Shown here: positions 27,777 through 36,641 of the stretch, piece after piece
How positions within the stretch are numbered: position 1 is the first letter of the stretch
How the letters are laid out: every line of letters begins with the position of its first letter
Assembly (NCBI RefSeq): GCF_900112845.1
Contig: NZ_FONG01000013.1
Coordinates: 62,001 to 126,000, forward strand
DNA: 64,000 nucleotides
Source: Actinacidiphila alni
GTDB taxonomy: Bacteria; Actinomycetota; Actinomycetes; Streptomycetales; Streptomycetaceae
Reading direction: 5' to 3'
The notes under the pieces: model-generated
What the model was told of the DNA's origin: nothing
Seen by the model: the letters and a program-made list of their open reading frames with translations, nothing else
The model's database searches: none
Position numbers and translations under genes: made by a program

Positions 27777-29219
27777 GTGATTCCCGTACGGCACCGCCCG
27801 CCCGCGCTCCCCGGCCCGCCCGCGTCCACCGACCCCGGAGCCCCGTCCGTCGGACGGCGCCGGGATCTGCTCACCGCGGGCGCCGCACTGCTGCTCTTCG
27901 CGGCCGCCGCGGTCGTCGGCGGTCTGCTCGGCCACGGCCGCGTCCTCGTGTCGTGGCCGCCGCTGACCGCGACCTGGGAGCCGCATGCCGGCCCCGGCAC
28001 ACCGGCGGCCGTCGCGGTCGCCGTCCTGGTCGTCGGCTACGGGGCCGCCGTGGCCCGGCGGCTGCCGTGGGGGTGGCTCACATGGTCCGCCTGGGCGACC
28101 GCGGCGGCCTGGACGTGGTCGCTCGCGCTGATCGACGGCTGGCGGCGCGGTGTCGCGGGACGGCTGACGGAACCGGGCGAATATCTGCGCGGCATCGGCC
28201 ACTTCCACGACGCCGGCAGCGCCCTGCGCGGCTTCACCGGACACATCCTCGCCGGGACACCGCAGTCCTGGGAGACCCATGTCATCGGCCATCCGCCGCT
28301 GGCGGTGCTGACCTTCGTCGGCCTCGACCGCGTCGGCCTCGGCGGCGGTGCCTGGGCGGGCGCCTTCTGCATCACGGTGGGCAGCGCCGTCGTTCCCGCC
28401 GTCCTCGTCACGCTCCGCGCCCTGGGCGGCGGGGACGCGGGGGAGCGTACGGCCCGTACGGCCGCGCCTTTCCTCGTCCTCACCCCGGGTGCGATCTGGG
28501 TCGGGGCGTCCGCGGACGGGTATTTCGCGGCCGTCGCCGCCTGGGCGCTGGCGCTGCTCGCGGTCGCCGCCACCGCGTCGTCCGCCGGCCGGGCGGCCAC
28601 CGCCGGTCTCGGCAGCGGGCTGCTGTTCGGCGCCGCGCTCTATCTCTCCTACGGTCTCGTCCTGCTGGTGATCCCGGCGCTCGCCGTGCTGCTCTGCGCG
28701 GCCGCGACCCGCGACCGCGGGTCCCCCGGAGGGCTGCCAATCGCGGTCGCCGCCGCCCTTTCCGGTGTCGGGTGCGCCGTGCTGAGCTTCACGCTCGCCG
28801 GTTTCGACTGGTGGGAGGGGTACCGGCTGCTCAGGGTCCGCTACTACCAGGGGTGGGGCGGCATCCGGCCGTACGCGTACTGGGTGTGGGGCAATGCCGG
28901 CGCCACCGTCGCCGCGATCGGACTGGCCTGCGCGGCCGGACTGCGGCGCGCCGTGCTCGGCGCCCCCGGTGCCGTGCGGCGCCGACGCGCGGGACACGTC
29001 CCGGTGGAGACGCTGCTGCCGTGCGCCATGCTCCTCGCGCTGCTCGCCGCCGACCTGTCCGGCATGAGCAAGGCGGAGACCGAGCGGATCTGGCTGCCCT
29101 TCACGCTCTGGCTGCCGATGACGGCCGCCCTGCTCCCGGCCCGGGACCGCCGCGGCTGGCTGATCGCCCAGGCGACGGTGGCGCTGCTCCTCAACCACCT
29201 GCTGCTGACGGTGTGGTGA
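27777..29219 (+). CDS. Multi-pass integral membrane protein, possible glycosyltransferase
   Basis: A 480-residue protein with about 11 membrane helices. Sequences such as LTEPGEYLRGIGHFHDAGSA after the third helix and the charged EYRLL/WEGYRLLRVRYYQGWGG loop resemble GT-C type mannosyltransferase-like proteins, which put catalytic acids in the first external loop. The match is by overall look only. The GTG at 27777 is preceded by GCGAAG. It is divergent from the molybdo-oxidoreductase operon. Confidence 0.65.
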   Translation: MIPVRHRPPALPGPPASTDPGAPSVGRRRDLLTAGAALLLFAAAAVVGGLLGHGRVLVSWPPLTATWEPHAGPGTPAAVAVAVLVVGYGAAVARRLPWGWLTWSAWATAAAWTWSLALIDGWRRGVAGRLTEPGEYLRGIGHFHDAGSALRGFTGHILAGTPQSWETHVIGHPPLAVLTFVGLDRVGLGGGAWAGAFCITVGSAVVPAVLVTLRALGGGDAGERTARTAAPFLVLTPGAIWVGASADGYFAAVAAWALALLAVAATASSAGRAATAGLGSGLLFGAALYLSYGLVLLVIPALAVLLCAAATRDRGSPGGLPIAVAAALSGVGCAVLSFTLAGFDWWEGYRLLRVRYYQGWGGIRPYAYWVWGNAGATVAAIGLACAAGLRRAVLGAPGAVRRRRAGHVPVETLLPCAMLLALLAADLSGMSKAETERIWLPFTLWLPMTAALLPARDRRGWLIAQATVALLLNHLLLTVW

Positions 29220-29246
29220 GGTGGTCTCGGCAAGGACGTCGTCGGG

Positions 29247-30084
29247 TCAGAGCGGCTCGGCGTACCGGCGGCCCGCGAAGTGCCGGGTCACCGGCTCGAC
29301 GTCCGCCGGATCGCGCAATCGCCGCAGTTCGACCAGGGCGTACGTCTCGTGGCCGTCGACCACATCCGTGCGGGGGAGCGGGAAGGACTCACCCGGGACC
29401 GGCCAGACCAGCAGCCACGGGCGCCCGCCCGTGCCGGACGGGCGCCACCGTCCGGCGCGGGGCGAACGTACGGCCCGCCACGGCGGGCCCCGCGTCGACG
29501 GGCGCGAACGGCCCGGTGGCGTCCGAGACCGGGCCGAAGCCCGGCACGAGCGGGCCGGGCGCGCCGGACGCCGCGGCCGGGCGGTACTGCCGGGGCGCGC
29601 CCTCGAAACGCGGGCCCGCGTACCGCTTCAGCGCGTCGATCAGGGCGCCGAGGCCCTGGTCGACCTCGGCGCCGTCGATCAGCAGATACGCCGTACGGCC
29701 GGCCACGTACCTCCTTGGCGTGCCGGTGAGGACGACGCCGGCGGCCGGATAGACGACGAGTTCGGGCGCCGGGGGAGTGGAGTCGGCGTCGGAGGGGCCG
29801 TAGCGCAGCCCGACCCCCTCGATCTGCCCCCAGTCGAGCCGGGTGTCGTGCAGCGTGACGCCGTACTCGTCGATCCGCAGCCGGAACGGCAGCCGCGCCT
29901 TGCGCAGCGTCCTGAACCCGGCGAGAACGGCGAGCGCGGCCATGCCGAGACAGATGAAGGCGGTCTGCCGCGACTCGCCGCGCGTCAGGACCGCCCACAC
30001 GACCGCGCCGGCCGCCGTCAGGATGCCGCCCGCGACCCAGCGTCTGCCGCTCCCGCGCAAGCGTCCGCTTCTGCTGAACTCCAC
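29247..30084 (-). pseudogene. Frameshifted gene for a two-helix membrane protein
   Basis: The 5' part, GTG 30084 down to about 29530, reads as a protein with two membrane helices (WVAGGILTAAGAVVWAVL and AFICLGMAALAVLAGF) followed by a PH-like domain (LRIDEYGVTLHDTRLDWGQI). That frame stops at 29389 after a sequence of poor quality. The next frame, between about 29460 and the stop at 29247, reads RPWLLVWPVPGESFPLPRTD and ends RHFAGRRYAEPL, clearly coding-like. The two match if one base is skipped between about 29450 and 29530, a GC-rich stretch. It may be a real mutation, a sequencing error or, less likely, programmed frameshifting. Confidence 0.6.
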
Positions 30085-30198
30085 TGCCCCGCCCCCCGCC
30101 CCGCCCCGCCCCCGAGCATGCCGGGCTCCGGAGAACGCGGGACGCACGAGGGAGGACGACACGGTGGCGCGGCCCGGTTCCGGTCCGCGCGGCGTGCG

Positions 30199-30807
30199 TC
30201 AGACGCCGGCGGCCTCGGCGTAACGGGCGCTGACGTCCGTCCAGTTGACGAGGTCCCAGAGCTTGGTGACGTAGTCGGGCCGGACGTTCTTGTACTGGAG
30301 GTAGTAGGCGTGCTCCCAGGCGTCGAAGACCAGCAGCGGGGTGGCGCCGTGGCCGACGTTGCCGTGGTGGTCGTAGACCTGCTCGACGATCAGCCGCTTG
30401 CCAAGCGGCTCCCAGGCGAGCACGCCCCAGCCCGAACCCTGCACGCTCGCCGTGGCGGTGGTGAGCTGCTTCTTGAACGCCTCGAATCCGCCGAGGTGTT
30501 CGTCGATCGCGGTGGCCGGCGCGCCGTCGGGGCGGTCGCCGCCGTCCGGCGAGAGGTTCTGCCAGAAGATCGAGTGCAGGACGTGCCCGGACAGGTTGAA
30601 GGCGAAGGTCTTCTCCAGGCCCACGAGCCGGGCCGGGGCGAGCTGGTCCTTCTCGCGGGCCTCGGCGATCTGCTCCAGCGTGTCGTTGGCGCCCTTGACG
30701 TAGGCGGCGTGGTGCTTGGCGTGGTGCAGTTCCAGGATCTCGCCGGTGATGGCCGGTTCCAGCGCGGAGTAGTCGTACGGCATGTCAGGAAGCGCGTAGG
30801 TGCCCAT
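30199..30807 (-). CDS. sodF: Iron(-zinc) superoxide dismutase SodF
   Basis: A 202-residue Fe/Mn-type superoxide dismutase. Metal ligands lie in LHHAKHHAAYV (His about 28), GHVLHSIFW (His about 76), and VFDAWEHAYYLQY (Asp and His about 160-164). In Streptomyces coelicolor the FeZn enzyme SodF is repressed by the nickel sensor Nur when nickel is available, and SodN replaces it. A Nur-like box upstream of this gene fits that scheme. ATG 30807 has GAAAGGGGCC upstream. Confidence 0.93.
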   Translation of the reverse strand: MGTYALPDMPYDYSALEPAITGEILELHHAKHHAAYVKGANDTLEQIAEAREKDQLAPARLVGLEKTFAFNLSGHVLHSIFWQNLSPDGGDRPDGAPATAIDEHLGGFEAFKKQLTTATASVQGSGWGVLAWEPLGKRLIVEQVYDHHGNVGHGATPLLVFDAWEHAYYLQYKNVRPDYVTKLWDLVNWTDVSARYAEAAGV

Positions 30808-30866
30808 CAGGCACGGCCCCTTTCGACAGAGTGAGTATGCGTGCCGCGGCCCACCCTATGCCGTTA

Positions 30867-30883
30867 TTGCGAGATAGTTGCAA
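30867..30883 (-). promoter_or_regulatory. Nur-box-like operator upstream of sodF
   Basis: TTGCGA-GATAG-TTGCAA matches the described Nur box TTGCAA-N5-TTGCAA at 11 of 12 positions. It lies 60 bases upstream of the sodF start, as expected of a promoter operator. Nur is a nickel-responsive Fur-family repressor; no nur gene is in the window. The rest of 30884-31018 shows no gene. Confidence 0.75.
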
Positions 30884-31018
30884 TAGCAAGGTGAGTGCAG
30901 CAGCATGTGTCGGGCGGGGCCGGCCCGACAGCCTCACGGGAGAGTCGCTTCCTCGACGCTGATCGTCTTTCCAGCCGGCGCCCGCCGGAGCGCCGGCCCC
31001 GCACCCTCCGCTCCGCCG

Positions 31019-31696
31019 CTACCGGGCGGCCTCCTGCTCCGCCGCCCCGTCGGCGGGTGCCGCGTCGGCTCCGTCCCCGTCCCTGTCCGCCAGGTCCGCC
31101 GGATCGCGCAGGCCGACGCAGTCCATCGCCCAGAAGGGGTCGGAGTAGACCAGCGTCCCGGTCATCCACGGCTCGTACGCCGACAGCGGCGCGACCTGGA
31201 AGGCGGGCGCCGGGATGCGCAGCGACGGCGCGCGGAAACCGAATTCGTCGGCGCGCTTGAAGCCGCGCTTGCTGTAGTAGTCGGGCGAGCCCTCCAGGAA
31301 CAGCAGCGGGGCGCCGCTCTCGTCGGCCTCCGCGAGCGCCCGCGACACCAGCCGGGTTCCGATGCCGAGGTGCTGGAACTCAGGGAGCACGCCCAGCGGC
31401 GACAGGACCAGCACGTCCACGATCCGGCGCGGCGCGTCCAGCCGGCTCGCGCTGAGCAGGACGTGCCCGACCACCTCGCCGTCCGCGACGGCGACCAGCG
31501 ACAGCGGTTCCAGCGGCGCGGGCGCGGAGCGCAGGACGTCTGTCAGGTCGGCGACCCGCGGCTCGGCGGCGAAGGCCGCCGTGTGCACGCGGCGCACGGT
31601 GGGCAGGTCGTCCTCGCGCTCCCGGCGGATCACCACCTCGGGGCCGCCGCGGCGCGCGCTCGTACGGGACATTTCGGTTGCGTGATCACCGGTCAT
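31019..31696 (-). CDS. GNAT-family N-acetyltransferase
   Basis: A 225-residue protein with a GNAT fold: strand VVIRREREDDLPTVRRVHTA, then acetyl-CoA-binding LGVLPEFQHLGIGTRLVSRA at about 113-132 (Q/RxxGxG/A type motif) and FLEGSPDYYSKRGFKRADEF. The substrate is unknown. An alternative start is Met9 (31672). The C-terminus is an acidic, Ala-rich tail. It lies just outside the catabolic locus and has no operator upstream. Confidence 0.82.
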   Translation of the reverse strand: MTGDHATEMSRTSARRGGPEVVIRREREDDLPTVRRVHTAAFAAEPRVADLTDVLRSAPAPLEPLSLVAVADGEVVGHVLLSASRLDAPRRIVDVLVLSPLGVLPEFQHLGIGTRLVSRALAEADESGAPLLFLEGSPDYYSKRGFKRADEFGFRAPSLRIPAPAFQVAPLSAYEPWMTGTLVYSDPFWAMDCVGLRDPADLADRDGDGADAAPADGAAEQEAAR

Positions 31697-31848
31697 GGCG
31701 GTGAGGGTAGACGGCGGTCACGGCTCTCGCCAGGAATTGGGAACCGCCCGGTCCGAGCTGCGACCTGACCGTGTCCGGACCGCGTCCTGGCCGCGTCCGA
31801 TCGCGTTCCGGTGTCGCCGGACCCGGCTCCGGGTACTCTTTCTGTTAA

Positions 31849-31859
31849 TGGTATGACCC
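31849..31859. promoter_or_regulatory. GntR-type operator, site 1
   Basis: TGGTATGACCC within TTAATGGTATGACCC; 7 of 8 fixed positions of TGGTNNNACCA. It lies 29 bases upstream of the beta-hydroxyacid dehydrogenase start. Confidence 0.65.
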
Positions 31860-31887
31860 TTTGGTCGAGCTGGGGAAAGAGGGAACG

Positions 31888-32730
31888 ATGACGCGTCCCG
31901 AGGCGCACCCGGAATCCGTCGGCCTGATCGGCCTCGGCGCGATGGGCCGGCCGGTCGCCGGTTTCCTCGCCCGCGCCGGTCTGCCCACGTACTGCTACGA
32001 CGAGGACCGCGCCGTCCTGGACGACGCGGCCGACGACGGCGCACGGCCGGCCGCGTCGGTGCCCGAACTCGCCGCGGCGAGCGGCGTGATCCTCGTGATG
32101 GTCCCCTCCGACCAGGACGTCCTGGACGTCTGCTCACCCGCCACGGGTGTGCTCTCGGCTGCGCGCCCCGGCAGCGTCCTGCTGATCTGCTCCTCCGTCA
32201 CACCGGACACCTGCCGCGCGGTCGCGCGGCAGGCGGCCCCGCGCGGCGTACGCGTCCTCGACGCGGCCCTGACCGGCGGCGTACGCGCGGCCGAGGCCGG
32301 TGAGATCAATCTCCTGGTCGGCGGTGACGAGCCGACCCTCGACCGGATCCGTCCCCAGCTCGCCCCCTGGACCAGGACCGTGCACCACCTCGGACCGCTC
32401 GGCTCCGGCCAGATCGGCAAGACCGTCAACAACCTCTGCCACTGGGGCCAGCTCTCCGCGATCGTCGAGGCGCTCCGGCTCGGCCGTGCGCTGGGCGTCG
32501 CGCCCGCCAAGCTGCGCGCCGCGCTCCTCGACGGACCCGCCGCCAGCCGCACCATCGCCGAGATGGAGCAGATGCGGCTCACCTGGCACCGCAAGGACCT
32601 CGCCAACGCCCTGCTGATGGCCGCGGACGCGGGGCAGGAACTGCCGGTCGCCGCCGTCGTCCGCGAGGCGATGGAACACATCACCGTCGCCGACATCGCC
32701 GGCCTGTACGCGCAGGAGCCGCCCGGCTGA
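31888..32730 (+). CDS. NAD(P)-dependent beta-hydroxyacid dehydrogenase
   Basis: A 280-residue enzyme of the 3-hydroxyisobutyrate/tartronate-semialdehyde reductase family. Visible: the N-terminal nucleotide loop VGLIGLGAMGRPVAGFLA, the substrate site LDAALTGGVRAAEAGEINLL and the catalytic Lys in GQIGKTVNNLCHWG. ATG 31888 has AAAGAGGG upstream. A copy of the operator shared by the whole locus lies just upstream, so it likely acts in the same pathway, for instance as a dehydrogenase for a hydroxyacid or dihydrodiol intermediate. It converges with pcaL, with only 8 bases between. Confidence 0.87.
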   Translation: MTRPEAHPESVGLIGLGAMGRPVAGFLARAGLPTYCYDEDRAVLDDAADDGARPAASVPELAAASGVILVMVPSDQDVLDVCSPATGVLSAARPGSVLLICSSVTPDTCRAVARQAAPRGVRVLDAALTGGVRAAEAGEINLLVGGDEPTLDRIRPQLAPWTRTVHHLGPLGSGQIGKTVNNLCHWGQLSAIVEALRLGRALGVAPAKLRAALLDGPAASRTIAEMEQMRLTWHRKDLANALLMAADAGQELPVAAVVREAMEHITVADIAGLYAQEPPG

Positions 32731-32738
32731 GCGCCGGA

Positions 32739-34271
32739 TCACCTCGGGCCGTCGAGGCCGAGCTCCGTCAGGACCCGGTCGGCGACCGCGAACGCCGAGT
32801 TGGCGGCCGGGACGCCGCAGTAGACGGCCGACTGGAGGACGACCTCGCCGATCTCCTCGGGCGTCAGGCCGTTGCGGACCGCCGCCCTGACGTGCATGGC
32901 GAATTCGTCGAGGTGGCCGCCCGCGATCAGGGCGGTCAGCGTCATCGCGCTGCGGGTACGGCGGTCGAGGACGTCACGGGTCCAGATCTCGCCCCAGGCG
33001 TAGCGGGTGATGAAGTCCTGGAAGGGCGCGGTGAATTCGGTCGTACGGGCGACGGCACGGTCGACGTGCGCGTCACCGAGCACGGTCCTGCGGACGGCGG
33101 TCCCGGCCGCACGCCTGGCCTCATCGGTGCCGGCCTCGGCGCGGGATTTCCGGGCGGGGTCGGTGCTTCGGCCGTCGGCCGCGGCAGGGCCGTCGGCGGA
33201 GCTTGGGCCGGTGCCGGTGCCGGTGGCCGGGGCTACGCGGGTGCCGCCGCGAATGGCGGTGGCTATGTCCGGGGTGGCGGTCGTGCGCGATTCCGTGGCT
33301 GCGCCGGTGTCGATGACTGGGCCCGCGCCGGCGCGAGTGGCGGGGGCGGGACCTGTGCCTGTGGCGGTGGCTGTGTCCGGGGTGGCGGTCGTGCGCGGTT
33401 CCGCGGGTGCACCGGTGTCAATGGCTGGGCCCGCGCCGGTGCGAAAGCGGGTGGCTGCGCCATTGCCGGTGGCCGGGGCGGCGGTCGTGGTGTCAAGGAG
33501 CGGGGCGAAGTGGGTGCGGAGGGCTGCGGAGACGGCGTCCGGGCGTTCGAGGGTGGCGAGATGGGCCGCGCGGGGGAGTTCGACCAGGTGCGCGTCCGCG
33601 ATCGCGTCGGCCAGCGGCCGGGCGTGCGCGGCCGGGGGCGTGGACAGGTCGTCGCGGCCCGCCACCACCAGGGTCGGCGCGCTGATCCGGTGCAGGTCGG
33701 CCCGTAGATCGGTCCCGGCCAGCACCTCGCAGCAGCGGGCGTACGCCTCCGGATCGGCGCCGCGCTGGTCGGCCACCAGCCGTGCCAGCGCGGCCGGCGC
33801 CGCCACGGCGAAAGCGGGCGTGACCCACCGCGAGGGCGCGCTGTCCGCGAGGGCGCCCGTACCGTGCGCCCGCGTCGTGGCGGCCCGCTCCCGCCACCCC
33901 TCCGGCGGCCCGAACCGCGCCGAACTGCACACCAGCGCGAGCGCGGTCACCCGCGCCGGCCGATGCGCGGCCAGCCACGTACCGACCGCCCCGCCGAGTG
34001 AGACCCCCGCGTACGCGAACGTCCCGGCCCCCACCGCGTCCGCCACCTCCAGCACCCGCCGGGCGAGGTCACCCAGGCCGCCACCGGCCGGCAGCGCGTC
34101 GGCCGCCGAACCGCCGTGGCCCGGCAGATCCCACCGCACCACCCTGAAGTGCTGTTCCAGGAGGGCGACTTGGGCGTCCCACACGGCGAGCGACGTGCCG
34201 AGCGACGGCCCGAGCAGCAGGACCGGACCGCCTTCCGGGCCGTCGACGCGGTGGTGGAGCAGATCGGTCAT
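32739..34271 (-). CDS. pcaL: PcaL-type fusion: 3-oxoadipate enol-lactonase plus 4-carboxymuconolactone decarboxylase
   Basis: A 510-residue fusion. Residues about 1-250 are an alpha/beta hydrolase (nucleophile Ser in YAGVSLGG, Asp in VAGRDDLSTPP, His in PRAAHLATLERP), i.e. PcaD. Residues about 395-505 are a carboxymuconolactone decarboxylase (ITRYAWGEIWTRDVLDRRTR, then TPEEIGEVVLQSAVYCGVPA), i.e. PcaC. Such fusions are known as PcaL in actinomycetes. The unusual part is the linker of about 130 residues, Ala/Thr/Gly/Pro rich, which includes an internal 36-residue repeat. It takes carboxymuconolactone to 3-oxoadipate. The start is ATG 34271 with GAGGTG before it. It is the last gene of the long operon; a 246-base gap before it has no gene. 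Confidence 0.92.
   Translation of the reverse strand: MTDLLHHRVDGPEGGPVLLLGPSLGTSLAVWDAQVALLEQHFRVVRWDLPGHGGSAADALPAGGGLGDLARRVLEVADAVGAGTFAYAGVSLGGAVGTWLAAHRPARVTALALVCSSARFGPPEGWRERAATTRAHGTGALADSAPSRWVTPAFAVAAPAALARLVADQRGADPEAYARCCEVLAGTDLRADLHRISAPTLVVAGRDDLSTPPAAHARPLADAIADAHLVELPRAAHLATLERPDAVSAALRTHFAPLLDTTTAAPATGNGAATRFRTGAGPAIDTGAPAEPRTTATPDTATATGTGPAPATRAGAGPVIDTGAATESRTTATPDIATAIRGGTRVAPATGTGTGPSSADGPAAADGRSTDPARKSRAEAGTDEARRAAGTAVRRTVLGDAHVDRAVARTTEFTAPFQDFITRYAWGEIWTRDVLDRRTRSAMTLTALIAGGHLDEFAMHVRAAVRNGLTPEEIGEVVLQSAVYCGVPAANSAFAVADRVLTELGLDGPR
33254..33441. repeat. Two 80-bp direct repeats, period 108 bp, inside the pcaL linker
   Basis: The segments 33254-33333 and 33362-33441 match closely; both contain GTCCGGGGTGGCGGTCGTGC and TGGGCCCGCGCCGG. 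The period of 108 bp keeps the reading frame (36 residues), giving two copies of a TATPDxATA/GPxIDTGA pattern in the protein. Confidence 0.75.
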
Positions 34272-34517
34272 GGCGTGCACCTCGCAATGGTGAGGACGTC
34301 GCGGCGGGAACGAGCGCCGGGGCGGGTGTACGAGAGGGGGCGGTTGATCACGGTGGCACCGCTCGCGCGGACGCGTCGGCGCTGCCGGGTCCGATGCGGC
34401 TCTGGGGGCGGAGTGCCGGTGCGGGTGGCGACGGCCGTGCCCGTACGCAGGCGGAGGCGCTGACCCGCCGGCCCGGAGCGGGCGGACGCGCGGGCTTCTC
34501 CGCCTGCCTGGCCATGG

Positions 34518-35933
34518 TCATGGGCGCGGCTCGTCCGGCAGCGGCTCGCGCCGCAGGGCGCGGTCGGTGAGGGCGGCGGCCGAGCCCGTGGCGGTGGCCG
34601 GGTCGGTGAGGGCGCGCAGGTCGGGGGCGGACAGCGCCGGGCCGAGCAGGGGGTCGGCGGCGACGGCCGCCGCCAGGTCGGCGTACGGGTCGGGGACCTG
34701 CCGGGACAGCTCGGCCAGCCGGGCCTTCGCGGCGTCGCGGCCGACGAGAGGGGCCAGATGGGCGGCGAGGCGTTCGGTGAGCAGAAGGCCGCCGGTCAGG
34801 CCGAGGTTGGCGCGCATGCGCCGCGGCGAGACGACAAGTCCCGGACAGAGGGCGGCCGTTGCCTCGGCCGCGCCGCCGGTGAGGCGCAGTGCCTCCCGAA
34901 GTGGCTGCCACTCGGCGTGCCAGGCCCCGGCCGGGCGTTCGTCCTCCGCCGCGAGGCACCCGTACAACACCGCCGCGAGAGCGGGCACTTGGCGCGCCGC
35001 GGACGCGATCAGGGTCGCGCGCACTGGATTGCGCTTGTGCGGCATGGCCGACGACCCGCCGCCACCTCCCTCGCCGACCTCACCCGTCTCGGTGCGGCCC
35101 AGCAGAAGGACGTCCGCGGCGAGTTTGCCGAGCGCGCCCGCGCAGAAGGCGAGGGCGCCACCGAGGTCCGCGACCGGAGTGCGCAGCGCATGCCAGGGCA
35201 CCTCGGGTTCGGCGAGTCCGACCTCGTCGGCGAAGGCGCCCAGCAGGGCGATGCCGGGGTCCGCCGTGGCCGCGGGTTCGACGAAAGCGGCCAGCGTGCC
35301 CGCGGCGCCGCCCAACTGCGCGGGCAACGATCGGCGGACCCGGACGAGACGGTCGTGCGCGTCCAGGACGAGGGCCCGCCAGCCCGCCGCCTTCAGGCCG
35401 AAGGTGGTCGGCACGGCGTGCTGGGTGAGGGTGCGGCCGGGCATCGGCGTCTCGCGGTGGAAGGCGGCGAGCGCGCCGAGCGTGACGGCGGCCCGCCGCA
35501 GATCCGCCGTGATGACGCCCAGCGTCCGGGCCGCGACCAGCATCAAGGCCGTGTCCATGATGTCCTGGCTGGTGGCGCCCCTATGCACGAACTCGACATG
35601 TTCGGGCGCGTGTTGGGCCACCGCCCGGGCGAGGTCGCCGACCAGCGGGATCACCGGATTGCCGCCCGCCCCGGCCCGCAGCGCGAGCGACCGCGCGTCG
35701 AAGTTCCCGGCGCGGGCCGCGGCCGTGACCGCGGCGCCCGCACCCGCGGGCGCCGCGCCGATCCGCGCCTGGGCCCGGGTCAGCGCCGCCTCCGCGTCGA
35801 GCAGCGCCTGGAGGACGGCCCGGTCACCGGTGGCGGCCTCGGCCGCCGTGCCCGCCGCTACGGGCGACAGCAGACCGTCGTCGCGACCGTCCGCCGCGCC
35901 GCCCCCGTCACCGGGCGTCGGCTCCGCGAACAA
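34518..35933 (-). CDS. pcaB: 3-carboxy-cis,cis-muconate cycloisomerase
   Basis: A 471-residue member of the fumarase/aspartase superfamily with its signature GGSSAMPHKRNPVRATLI at about 300-317 and HRGATSQDIMDTALML at about 116-131. It converts 3-carboxymuconate from PcaHG to 4-carboxymuconolactone. The start is the TTG at 35933 with GGAAGGAG upstream; no ATG is nearby in frame. The N-terminus carries a Gly/Asp-rich segment. It follows pcaG after 72 bases. Confidence 0.92.
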   Translation of the reverse strand: MFAEPTPGDGGGAADGRDDGLLSPVAAGTAAEAATGDRAVLQALLDAEAALTRAQARIGAAPAGAGAAVTAAARAGNFDARSLALRAGAGGNPVIPLVGDLARAVAQHAPEHVEFVHRGATSQDIMDTALMLVAARTLGVITADLRRAAVTLGALAAFHRETPMPGRTLTQHAVPTTFGLKAAGWRALVLDAHDRLVRVRRSLPAQLGGAAGTLAAFVEPAATADPGIALLGAFADEVGLAEPEVPWHALRTPVADLGGALAFCAGALGKLAADVLLLGRTETGEVGEGGGGGSSAMPHKRNPVRATLIASAARQVPALAAVLYGCLAAEDERPAGAWHAEWQPLREALRLTGGAAEATAALCPGLVVSPRRMRANLGLTGGLLLTERLAAHLAPLVGRDAAKARLAELSRQVPDPYADLAAAVAADPLLGPALSAPDLRALTDPATATGSAAALTDRALRREPLPDEPRP

Positions 35934-36005
35934 GGTGACCGTCTCCTTCCCGACGGGAGGGGGCCTCGACGCGCGGCGTCGAAGCGCGAAGCACGTCCGG
36001 CCGCG

Positions 36006-36641
36006 TCATCCGGCGGCCGGGCGGGCAGCGAGGAAGTCCAGGAAGACCGTCTCCTTCTCGCCCCGCGGGCCCTCCTGGATCCTGATGTCGAAGCGATACG
36101 TACGGCCGTCCGCCACGGCCCGCGCGAGAAGCGTGTCGCGGCGGTCAGCCGGCACGGCCGCGAACACCGCGTCCCCTGCCGCGACTTCGCCTGCCGCGAC
36201 TTCATCCGACGCGACTTCACCCGCGGGCACGCCCAGATACGCCCGGGTGAAGAGGTGGTGCGTCAGCCCCCGGGCGAAGAGGCACACCGCCAGATACGGC
36301 GCGCGAGCGGGCGGCGGCAGCGTACGGATCTCCCAGTGCCCGTCGGCGTCGGTCGCCACCCGGCCGAAGCCGGTGAAGTCGGTGCCGCGCCGTCCGGCGA
36401 AGCCGCCGGTCACCGGGTCCCGGCGGAGCGATCCCGGCCGCCCGGCGAGACCGCCGTCCGGCGCCGCCTGCCATGTCTCCAGCAGCGCGTCCGGCAACGG
36501 ATCGCCGGCGCCGTCCAGGACCCGGCCGTGCAGGGTCACGGCGTCCGGGTGCCCGGCGGGGACGAGATCGCCGCCGCCGGGGAAGGGCAGCGCGTAACCG
36601 TAGAAGGGGCCGACCGTCTGGGACGGGGTGGGGAGCGGCAT
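36006..36641 (-). CDS. pcaG: Protocatechuate 3,4-dioxygenase alpha subunit
   Basis: A 211-residue intradiol dioxygenase alpha subunit with TPSQTVGPFYGYALP at the N-terminus and FTGFGRVATDADGHWEIRTL in the core. The alpha subunit lacks the iron ligands and pairs with PcaH. It starts with a one-base TGATG overlap with the pcaH stop. An Ala/Glu/Val repeat (AGEVASDEVAAGEVAAGDAV) at about 135-154 is extra to usual PcaG. Confidence 0.93.
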   Translation of the reverse strand: MPLPTPSQTVGPFYGYALPFPGGGDLVPAGHPDAVTLHGRVLDGAGDPLPDALLETWQAAPDGGLAGRPGSLRRDPVTGGFAGRRGTDFTGFGRVATDADGHWEIRTLPPPARAPYLAVCLFARGLTHHLFTRAYLGVPAGEVASDEVAAGEVAAGDAVFAAVPADRRDTLLARAVADGRTYRFDIRIQEGPRGEKETVFLDFLAARPAAG

